Assembly: GCA_902785605.1 (NCBI GenBank)
Contig: CACZZL010000020.1
Coordinates: 1-47,915 of the forward strand
Reading direction: 5' to 3'
From: an uncultured Bacteroidales bacterium
GTDB lineage: Bacteria > Bacteroidota > Bacteroidia > Bacteroidales > Paludibacteraceae
Length of the DNA: 47,915 nt
Both the position numbers and the translations under genes were made by a program. Below the pieces are notes generated by a model. That model was not told the origin of the DNA and made no database searches. It saw only the letters and a list, made by a program, of their open reading frames with translations. Positions 1 to 7,287 of this stretch are shown one piece after another. Each line of letters opens with the position of its first letter. The stretch's first letter is position 1.

Positions 1-1
1 C

Positions 2-265
2 TACAACATCAACAGCATTACGGCCTTGGCTGGCGGACCGCGGTCGATGTATATCGACTGGATACGTATCTATCAGCGCGGAGATGAAGGCGAGTCGTTC
101 CATTGCCCCTCGGCCTCCGACCCCATCGAGCCGGAAAATCCTCAAGGAATGGAAGAAATTAAAAATGAAGAATTAAATATTACGAATAAAATCCTGCGTG
201 ACGGGCAACTGCTGATCCGTCGTGGCGAGAATATCTATACGGTAACAGGTCAAATGGTGAAATGA
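2..265 (+). CDS. C-terminal end of a secreted GH16-type glucanase with T9SS-like tail (partial)
   Basis: Only the last 87 codons are in the window; the reading frame is open to the left edge. The segment SMYIDWIRIYQ is the usual last beta-strand of GH16 (laminarinase-type) beta-glucanases, and the next gene ends its GH16 domain with the similar MYVDYIRVYK. After an acidic linker comes a tail of the form KILRDGQLLI...YTVTGQ, which also ends two other secreted enzymes here (at 15088 and 15076). I read it as a short T9SS sorting signal. The linker before the tail is made of A-rich 7-bp repeats. The stop overlaps the next ATG (ATGATGA), so it is the upstream member of the glucan operon. The GH16 assignment rests on the C-terminus only. 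Confidence 0.6.
   Translation, partial: YNINSITALAGGPRSMYIDWIRIYQRGDEGESFHCPSASDPIEPENPQGMEEIKNEELNITNKILRDGQLLIRRGENIYTVTGQMVK
156..190 (+). repeat. Heptamer array, AT-rich (5 units)
   Basis: Units AAATTAA, AAATGAA, GAATTAA, ATATTAC, GAATAAA in exact 7-bp register. The array is translated as the linker between the enzyme body and the T9SS-like tail. Confidence 0.6.
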
Positions 266-1251
266 TGAAACAATTTACAATTCACAATTTACAATTCACA
301 ATTATTGCTTTGGCGGTTTGTGCATTCAGTTCATGCACCAAGCCTGAGTACGAGCTCGTATGGAGTGATGAGTTTGACGGCGAGAGTCTCAATACCGCGT
401 ATTGGAACGTGGAGGATAATGCCCGTGGAGGCGGCAATGCGGAGTTGCAGTACTATGCGCCGAAAAACATCACAATCGAGCGCCATCCCGTCACAGGCGA
501 GAGCTGTCTTGTGCTCAACGCCCAACGCGAAGACTACGGCAACCGTCCCTGTACCTCAGCCCGCCTGAACACGCAGGACAAGGTGACGGTTGAGTACGGA
601 AAAGTGGAAGCACGAATAGCTTTCCCCTATACAGCCAACGGTCTGTGGCCTGCGTTCTGGATGCTGGGCAACAACCTCGCAACCAACCTGGGCGATAACG
701 ATGATGTGGACAAACGGCTGGAGGAACTGGCCAAAGATGGCAGAGTAGTGTGGCCCAAGTGCGGCGAGATAGACATCTGCGAGATGGGACATCATCACGG
801 CATCGAGACCGGCACTCAGGACCGTTATTTCAACGGCGCATGTCATTGGGGCGAGTCGTTCAATAACGGCGCGTATCCCAACTATGGCCAGTTCAACACG
901 GCCGATTATCCGGTACAAGGCGATTTTCACCTGTTCACGCTCGAGTGGAGCGAGGACTCGATTGCCATGTATCTGGACAAAGATATCTACCCGGATGGGA
1001 CGCCGTACTTCGAGTTGTCGCTCCGCGGCAAGGACATCAACGAACCGGGTCATTACTTCAACCACCCGTTCTATCTGGTGCTCAACCTGTCGGTCGGCGG
1101 ATTCTTCCCCAACATGCCGGCAGCCGAGAAGTACCCGGAGCTAATCACGGCAGACGACCCGTCGTTCCAACAAGTAACGGCCCTGCCGGCAGACGGAACG
1201 CCCGTTAAGATGTATGTAGATTATATACGCGTATATAAGAAAAGGAGATAG
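262..1251 (+). CDS. GH16 endo-beta-glucanase lipoprotein (laminarinase-like)
   Basis: This 329-residue protein is probably an outer-membrane-anchored endo-beta-1,3(4)-glucanase. A signal peptide ends in the lipobox-like AFSSC at about residue 25. The GH16 domain starts at YELVWSDEFDG and carries the catalytic signature GEIDICEMG, with Glu169 as nucleophile and Glu174 as acid/base. The body ends with MYVDYIRVYK and there is no T9SS tail, unlike its upstream neighbour. The first 14 codons are built from five ACAATTY/ACAATTA heptamers, so the signal peptide N-region comes from a repeat. ATG at 262 overlaps the previous stop; a second ATG at 265 is possible. It is followed after 2 bases by the symporter. 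Beta-1,3 specificity is inferred from family and neighbours. Confidence 0.9.
   Translation: MMKQFTIHNLQFTIIALAVCAFSSCTKPEYELVWSDEFDGESLNTAYWNVEDNARGGGNAELQYYAPKNITIERHPVTGESCLVLNAQREDYGNRPCTSARLNTQDKVTVEYGKVEARIAFPYTANGLWPAFWMLGNNLATNLGDNDDVDKRLEELAKDGRVVWPKCGEIDICEMGHHHGIETGTQDRYFNGACHWGESFNNGAYPNYGQFNTADYPVQGDFHLFTLEWSEDSIAMYLDKDIYPDGTPYFELSLRGKDINEPGHYFNHPFYLVLNLSVGGFFPNMPAAEKYPELITADDPSFQQVTALPADGTPVKMYVDYIRVYKKRR
270..304 (+). repeat. Heptamer array ACAATTN (5 units) forming a signal-peptide start
   Basis: ACAATTT, ACAATTC, ACAATTT, ACAATTC, ACAATTA in perfect register. They encode the residues just after the start of the GH16 lipoprotein. Confidence 0.85.
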
Positions 1252-1253
1252 TT

Positions 1254-2687
1254 ATGAAGTTGTCGATTAAAGAGAAATTAGGCTACAGCCTGGGTGACAC
1301 CGCGTCGCACTTTGTGTGGGACCTGGTCAATTTCTGGTTGATTTTTTACTACACGGACGTGCTGGAGATCGATCCGTTGTGGGCATCGGTGATTGCCATC
1401 TTGGGAACCGTGATGGATGCCGTCATGGATCCGATTGTCGGTATCTGGGCAGACCGTACGAACACCCGTTGGGGTAAGTTCCGTCCGTTCCTGCTGTTCG
1501 GTTGTGTGCCGTTTGCGTTGTTTGCGTTCCTGGCCTTCTTCGGACCGGATCTGCAGGGAAATGCGCTTATCGGTTACATCCTGCCGATGTTCATCGGACT
1601 GCGTATCGTCTATGCGGTCGTCAATATCCCGTATTCATCGCTGGGTGCGGTCATGACGGACGATTCGATTGAGCGTGCCGGCCTGAACTCGTACCGTTTC
1701 GTGGCGGCGAACATAGGCCAACTCATCGTGTCGGGTTTTGCACTCTATATCGTGTATTACCTCGGTGCACGGGCAACCGGAATAGATTATACCATCATGT
1801 CGGACGATGCGGCACGTAAGGTGTTTGAGGACCAGGCGCTGGTCAACCAGACCTACATCATCGGTTTCCGGTATCTGGTCGGCATCTTCAGCTGCATCGG
1901 TATCCTGCTCTTCCTTATCACGTTCGCTACAACCAAGGAACGGGTCGCTCCGCCTAAACGGCAGGATGCGCACTTGGGACGTGACTTGAAATACCTGTTC
2001 AAGAACCGTCCGTGGGTGGTGCTGACCATCGTAGGAATCGTGTCGTTCATCATGTTCGCGATTCAGAATATTTCCGCGACTTATTACTTCAAATACTACC
2101 TCGATGCGGAGTCGAAGAGTCAGATATTCAATATGCTGGGCACGTTTGCGCTCATTATCGCAATCCCGATGACCAAACCGCTGGTAAAGCAATTCGGTGC
2201 CAAACAACTCTATATCGTTTGCTCACTCCTGTCGGGCTTGTTCTTCTGCCTGCTCTTCTTTGCGGGTAAGAACTTCGTGCTCATTAATGTATTCAACTGC
2301 TTGGGTAAGATCGCCTATGCGCCGGCTATCTCGTTGCTCTGGACGATGCTGGCAGACGCAGCCGACTACGGCGAGTGGAAGTTCCAACGTCGCACGACCG
2401 GTCTGTGTCTTTCGGCTGCCGTCTTTGCGCAGAAAATAGGTTGGTCTATCGGTGCCGCTATTTTCGGAGCCGTGATGAGTTACATCCAGTTTGACGGCGG
2501 CGCTCCCTTACTCGAAGTGCAAGCGAACGAGCAGATCATGAGCACGTTCCATTGGATGTTCGGTATCGTGCCGGGCGCGTTGTATGCGTCTTGTGCTATC
2601 TTCCTTGCCTTCTACAACCTGGACAAGAACACCATGGCGCAGATGAAAAACGAACTGGAGGCACAGCGATTGATGATTGAAGAATGA
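1254..2687 (+). CDS. GPH-family sugar:cation symporter (MFS)
   Basis: This 477-residue, about 12-helix inner-membrane protein belongs to the glycoside-pentoside-hexuronide:cation symporter family (MelB/XynP-like). The N-terminus LGYSLGDTASHFVWDL and the loop MDAVMDPIVGIWADRT with NTRWGKFRPFLL are family hallmarks; the Asp residues in helix 1 and the following loop are expected in the cation site. It lies 2 bases after the GH16 gene and overlaps the phosphorylase start by ATGA. This suggests import of the oligosaccharides released outside, for phosphorolysis inside. The substrate, probably beta-gluco-oligosaccharides, is inferred from neighbours. No susC/susD pair is visible in the part of the operon inside the window. 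Confidence 0.92.
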   Translation: MKLSIKEKLGYSLGDTASHFVWDLVNFWLIFYYTDVLEIDPLWASVIAILGTVMDAVMDPIVGIWADRTNTRWGKFRPFLLFGCVPFALFAFLAFFGPDLQGNALIGYILPMFIGLRIVYAVVNIPYSSLGAVMTDDSIERAGLNSYRFVAANIGQLIVSGFALYIVYYLGARATGIDYTIMSDDAARKVFEDQALVNQTYIIGFRYLVGIFSCIGILLFLITFATTKERVAPPKRQDAHLGRDLKYLFKNRPWVVLTIVGIVSFIMFAIQNISATYYFKYYLDAESKSQIFNMLGTFALIIAIPMTKPLVKQFGAKQLYIVCSLLSGLFFCLLFFAGKNFVLINVFNCLGKIAYAPAISLLWTMLADAADYGEWKFQRRTTGLCLSAAVFAQKIGWSIGAAIFGAVMSYIQFDGGAPLLEVQANEQIMSTFHWMFGIVPGALYASCAIFLAFYNLDKNTMAQMKNELEAQRLMIEE

Positions 2688-5662
2688 AATATAACAGAAG
2701 CTATATGAAAGACGTTAAGGGGCAATTCATAACGATTAACGGGGAGCGATTCTACGAGATCGCCAACTACGATGCGATGCAGCCGTTCTTTATCTCGCTG
2801 GCATCGGACACGGATCTGTGGATGTACTTATCCTCCACAGGTGGTTTGACCTGCGGTCGTCGCAGTCCGGGTGAGGCGCTGTTCCCGTACTACACGGATG
2901 ATAAGATCACCGAGAGTTACGAGTTCACCGGACCGCGTACGGAGATAAAGGCGAAGGGCGAAGGGTCTAATGGCGGGTGGTTGCCGTTCTCCAATCATCA
3001 ACAACCGGTCTATGATCTCTCGCGTAAGATTGCCAAATCGGCGGTAGGTAACCAGATCGTGTTCTGCGAAGAGAACCATACACTCGGACTCCGTTTTTCC
3101 TATATATGGGCACCGGCAGGCCAACACGGATGGGTACGTCGGGCAACCCTGGAGAACCTGAGTGGTCAGGCGCTGGAGATCGAACTGACGGACAGACTGC
3201 TTAACGTGCTGCCGGCTGGGGTAGAGCGTAAGACGCAGAATGAGTTCTCCACGCTTGTGGACGGATACAAGAAAACCGAACTGGTGCCAGGAACCCCATT
3301 GGCACTCTTCCGCATGGAGGCGATCCTTGTGGACCGGGCCGAACCGTCTGAGTCCCTGACTTGCAACACCATGTATTGTCTAGGATTACCTCGAGGGAGG
3401 TACGATAAGACTCCGTCTAAGGGAGTACGTGGAGCTTTTGTGGCTGAGGCTGACTTACAGTTGCCGGCTCATGGTTCGCAGACTTGGTACAACGTACTCG
3501 ACGTGAGCAAGGACGCCGTAGCGGTACACGACCTCATGCGTTTCATCGCCCGACCTGATGCGATCGAGCAGATCGAGCAGGCGATGCACGAATCGACCGA
3601 GACGCTCAAACGCATCGTGGCGCAGAACGACGGAATCCAACAGACCGGAGACGAGGCGAACGATGCACGTCATTTTGCGAACGTGCTGTTCAACACCATG
3701 CGCGGCGGTTACTACCTGACGTATCCGCCTACTTCCGACACGCAAGACCTGCCCCTGACCTTTGGTCGTCGGCACGGAGACCCCTCCCGTCCGTGGAACC
3801 TGTTCTGCATTCGTGTGCAGGACGAGAACGGCAAGCCGGTCGTAGCGTACCAGGGTAACTGGCGCGATATATTCCAGAACTGGGAAGCGCTCTCGTACAG
3901 CTATCCGCTGTTCATCAACCATATCATCGCGAAATTCCTCAACGCCACCACGGCAGACGGCTACAACCCCTACCGCATCTCCAACGAAGGAATAGACTAC
4001 GAGGTGATCGAACCCGAGAACCCATGGTCGAACATCGGTTATTGGGGAGACCATCAGATCATATACTTATTGAAACTGCTGGAACTCAGCGCCAAGCACG
4101 AGCCCGATAAACTGCAGTCTCTGCTTAACGAACGTCGTTTCGCGTTTGCGAACGTGCCGTACCGTTTGAAGAGTTATGCCGAGATCGTGGCTGACCCGAA
4201 GAACAGTATCCGCTTCGACGACGAGGAGCACAAACGGATCCAGGCCCTCATCCCGACCATGGGACCGGATGCCAAATTGCTGCTTGATACCAACGGTCAG
4301 ATCCGTCACACCACGATGGCAGACAAACTGCTCATCACCTTGCTGACTAAGTTGTCGAATTTCATTCCGAATGCCGGTATATGGATGAACACCTTACGGC
4401 CCGAATGGAACGATGCCAACAATGCCCTGGTGGGTTACGGCGCATCTATGGTCACGCTCTGTTACATGCGCCGCTACGTGGCGTTCCTGCAACAACTCAT
4501 TCAGACCGATGTGCAGATCGGTGCCGAGACTCTGGACTTCCTGCGGGCCATCCGTCACGCGTACCCGAATGGCAATGCCAAGCAGTTCATTAACATCGTC
4601 GGCACGGCCGGCGAGGCGTACCGTAACAAGGTCTATACCGGTCTCAGCGGCGAGATGCAGACGCTCGAGCAAGCCGAACTGCAGGAGTTCTGCGCCGCTA
4701 CGCTGCATAAGATCGACGATTCGATTCGCGCCAACAAACGGGCGGACGGATTGTACGAGGCATATAACCTCATCCGCTTCACGGACAACGATATCGAGAT
4801 CAGCCATCTGTACCAGATGCTGGAAGGTCAGGTAGCCGTGCTCTCGTCCGGTCTGTTGAGCGGCGAAGAAGCAGCCGACTTGCTGGATGCGATGCGTGCG
4901 TCCGACCTCTACCGTGAGGATCAACGCAGTTACATGCTTTACCCGAACCGACGTAGAAAGAGTTTCTTGGAACTCAACAACCTGCCCGATGAGGCGAAAA
5001 ACCTGCCCGTCGTGCAGAAACACCTCGGCACGATCCTCAAACAGGACTGCGACGGCGGTATTCATTTCGATGCCCGTTATCGTAATGCGAACGACCTGCC
5101 GGATGAACTGAAAGACCTGTACGAGCAGGTGTTCAACCACCACGCTTTCACAGGACGTAGCGGCACCTTCTATAAGTACGAAGGACTCGGATGTATCTAC
5201 TGGCATATGGTCTCCAAACTGCTGCTCGCAGTCGGAGAGAATATCGCTCGTGACGGTAATGCGCGTCTCAAAGCACAATACGCTGAGATACGTGAAGGAA
5301 TCGGTTCACACAAGAACCCGGCCGAGTATGGCGCGTTCCCGTTTGATCCGTATTCGCATACACCTTCGATGGCCGGTGTCCAACAACCCGGTATGACCGG
5401 ACAGGTAAAGGAAGATATCATCAGCCGCTGGTTCGAACTCGGCGTGTCCGTTACAAACGGACAGATCACCTTCTGCCCGACCATGCTCACCGAGAACGAT
5501 TTCACGAGCGGCGAGTTGCGCTTTACCTACTGCGGAACGGAGATTATTTATAAGAAATCATCCGTTACCGGTAACCCGTCACCCGTAACCCTTTCCAAAG
5601 AGCAATCAGCACATATCTTTGCCCGCGACGGCAAGATCCAACAAATAACCGTAGAAGTATGA
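2684..5662 (+). CDS. GH94-like (clan GH-Q) beta-glucan oligosaccharide phosphorylase
   Basis: A 992-residue protein without signal peptide, so cytoplasmic. The N-terminal part (FYEIANYDAMQPFFISLASD, then LTCGRRSPGEALFPYYTDDK) matches the cellobiose-phosphorylase type of fold; NIGYWGDHQIIYLLKLLE in the middle (about residues 450-467) lies in the expected (alpha/alpha)6 catalytic barrel. Related families are GH94, GH149 and GH161; the last two act on beta-1,3-gluco-oligosaccharides, which would suit GH16/GH30 neighbours, but I cannot choose between them by eye. Phosphorolysis would give glucose-1-phosphate without spending ATP. Near the C-terminus a four-unit CCCGTAA-type array encodes SVTGNPSPVT. 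Both ends overlap neighbours by ATGA. A start at codon 8 (2705) is possible. Confidence 0.75.
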   Translation: MKYNRSYMKDVKGQFITINGERFYEIANYDAMQPFFISLASDTDLWMYLSSTGGLTCGRRSPGEALFPYYTDDKITESYEFTGPRTEIKAKGEGSNGGWLPFSNHQQPVYDLSRKIAKSAVGNQIVFCEENHTLGLRFSYIWAPAGQHGWVRRATLENLSGQALEIELTDRLLNVLPAGVERKTQNEFSTLVDGYKKTELVPGTPLALFRMEAILVDRAEPSESLTCNTMYCLGLPRGRYDKTPSKGVRGAFVAEADLQLPAHGSQTWYNVLDVSKDAVAVHDLMRFIARPDAIEQIEQAMHESTETLKRIVAQNDGIQQTGDEANDARHFANVLFNTMRGGYYLTYPPTSDTQDLPLTFGRRHGDPSRPWNLFCIRVQDENGKPVVAYQGNWRDIFQNWEALSYSYPLFINHIIAKFLNATTADGYNPYRISNEGIDYEVIEPENPWSNIGYWGDHQIIYLLKLLELSAKHEPDKLQSLLNERRFAFANVPYRLKSYAEIVADPKNSIRFDDEEHKRIQALIPTMGPDAKLLLDTNGQIRHTTMADKLLITLLTKLSNFIPNAGIWMNTLRPEWNDANNALVGYGASMVTLCYMRRYVAFLQQLIQTDVQIGAETLDFLRAIRHAYPNGNAKQFINIVGTAGEAYRNKVYTGLSGEMQTLEQAELQEFCAATLHKIDDSIRANKRADGLYEAYNLIRFTDNDIEISHLYQMLEGQVAVLSSGLLSGEEAADLLDAMRASDLYREDQRSYMLYPNRRRKSFLELNNLPDEAKNLPVVQKHLGTILKQDCDGGIHFDARYRNANDLPDELKDLYEQVFNHHAFTGRSGTFYKYEGLGCIYWHMVSKLLLAVGENIARDGNARLKAQYAEIREGIGSHKNPAEYGAFPFDPYSHTPSMAGVQQPGMTGQVKEDIISRWFELGVSVTNGQITFCPTMLTENDFTSGELRFTYCGTEIIYKKSSVTGNPSPVTLSKEQSAHIFARDGKIQQITVEV
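5561..5591 (+). repeat. CCCGTAA-type heptamer cassette (4 units) inside the phosphorylase
   Basis: TCCGTTA, CCGGTAA, CCCGTCA, CCCGTAA, CCC. It encodes SVTGNPSPVT in the same frame as the cassettes at 7830, 35147, 39969 and 45183. Confidence 0.85.
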
Positions 5663-7287
5663 GACCAATCACCAATTACCAATTACCAATAACCATTCTT
5701 ATGGTCTTTGCCCTTATGGCATGCACTCCGCAGATCCAATCCTCCCACGTCTGGCTCACCTCCGAAGCCGGAGACAAGTGTGCCGAGAAAGAGGCGGTGG
5801 TTTTCCATAAGGGTGCCGTTGACGGCGCAATTAGCGTTGATCTCAACGACCGTAGGCAGCAGATCGACGGATTCGGCAATTCCATTACCGAGTCGTCTGT
5901 GTTCGTGTTGGCGTGTCTCACACCCGAGCAGCGTCACGCGGTATTGGAAGAGATGTACGGCGAGAACGGAGCGAACTTCTCCGCAAGCCGTACCGTGGTG
6001 GGTGCTTCGGACTTTGCGCTCAAAGGCCATTACTCTTACGACGATGTGGACGGAGATGAGGCCTTGGACCACTTCTCAATGGCCGTTCATCAAGACGGAT
6101 TCTCCAAAGACGAGTATCCGCAGATCAAGGACGAGTTCTTCGATATGTGGCAATGTCTCGATGAGATCAAGTGGATTAAGCTGAATCAGGCAGACCATGA
6201 GTGGCGTTTGGTCGCTTCGCCTTGGACCGCGCCGGCATGGATGAAAGACAACAAACAGTTCTTCGACAAACAGAACCGTTACGGCGGAGCGCTCCTGCCG
6301 GAGTATTACGATGCGTTCGCGCGCTATTTTGTCAAGTATCTGAAGGCCTATGAATTTGCCGGTATCCGCTTCTGGGCCATCACACCGGAGAACGAACCCA
6401 TGGGTAATGACGGTTCATGGGAATCCATGCACCTGTCTCCTGCCGCGGAGACTGCGCTCATAGGACAATACCTCGGCCCGGAGATGGAGAAGAACGGGTT
6501 CGGCGATGTGAAGATCCTCGGCTTTGACCAGAACACCTTCGAAGCGGCTCCTTATACTGCCGCTATCTACGGCGACTCGGCAGCTAATCATTACACGGAC
6601 GGAACGGCGCTCCATTGGTACGGCTCAACCGTCAGCTGTTTCCCCGAAGTGCTGGATTCGCTCCATGCGGCACACCCCGACAAACGACTCATTCATACCG
6701 AAGGCTGTGTGGATAACCTCGGTCGTGACGGTTGGCCCGGCGTATCGGACTACGAGGGATACAAAGAGTGCTGCTGGTTCAATAACGATGCGTTCTGGTG
6801 GACCCCGTCGGCTACCGATTGGGCTTATTCGACCCCCTGGTGGCCCGATTGGCATCCCAAGTACGCCGTTACTCACCGCTATGCGTCCTATATCATCGAC
6901 GGTCTCAACCATTGGCTGACCGGTTATATCGATTGGAATGCCGTGCTCGACTCCATTGGCGGTCCGACCCATGTGAACAACAACTGCGGCGCCATGCTCA
7001 TGGTGGACTACGAGAACGACGTCCTCTATTTTACACCGTATTACTATGTACTCAAGCAGTTCAGCCGCTCTATGCGCCCGGGGGATGTGGTGTTGGGAGT
7101 TCATTCGCCTTTCGCCGATAACCTTTCGCCTATTCATCTCTGCGCGGTAGCGAAGCAGGATGGTTCGTACGCGATCAATATCCTTAATACGGGCGAGGCG
7201 ATTCATTTCCCGCTGCAGATAGGCGAGTACATCGCCGATGTGGCTATGCCTGCCAATAGTGTAGAAACAATCATTGTGAAGTTATGA
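5659..7287 (+). CDS. GH30 glucanase lipoprotein (probable endo-beta-1,6-glucanase)
   Basis: A 542-residue lipoprotein; the signal peptide ends at LMVFALMAC. GH30 features are IDGFGNSITESS at the start of the barrel, the acid/base in TPENEPMG (Glu246) and the nucleophile in LIHTEGCVDN (Glu348). The family includes beta-1,6-glucanases and glucosylceramidases; beside GH16 and GH3 genes, removal of beta-1,6 branches from fungal or algal beta-glucan is the likely role. The first residues, RPITNYQLPIT, are encoded by five ACCAATN heptamers, so the signal-peptide N-region is repeat-derived. The start overlaps the previous stop (ATGA) and the stop overlaps the GH3 start, indicating translational coupling. 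Confidence 0.9.
   Translation: MRPITNYQLPITILMVFALMACTPQIQSSHVWLTSEAGDKCAEKEAVVFHKGAVDGAISVDLNDRRQQIDGFGNSITESSVFVLACLTPEQRHAVLEEMYGENGANFSASRTVVGASDFALKGHYSYDDVDGDEALDHFSMAVHQDGFSKDEYPQIKDEFFDMWQCLDEIKWIKLNQADHEWRLVASPWTAPAWMKDNKQFFDKQNRYGGALLPEYYDAFARYFVKYLKAYEFAGIRFWAITPENEPMGNDGSWESMHLSPAAETALIGQYLGPEMEKNGFGDVKILGFDQNTFEAAPYTAAIYGDSAANHYTDGTALHWYGSTVSCFPEVLDSLHAAHPDKRLIHTEGCVDNLGRDGWPGVSDYEGYKECCWFNNDAFWWTPSATDWAYSTPWWPDWHPKYAVTHRYASYIIDGLNHWLTGYIDWNAVLDSIGGPTHVNNNCGAMLMVDYENDVLYFTPYYYVLKQFSRSMRPGDVVLGVHSPFADNLSPIHLCAVAKQDGSYAINILNTGEAIHFPLQIGEYIADVAMPANSVETIIVKL
5664..5698 (+). repeat. ACCAATN heptamer array (5 units) forming a signal-peptide start
   Basis: ACCAATC, ACCAATT, ACCAATT, ACCAATA, ACCATTC in perfect register, two codons after the GH30 start codon. 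Confidence 0.85.
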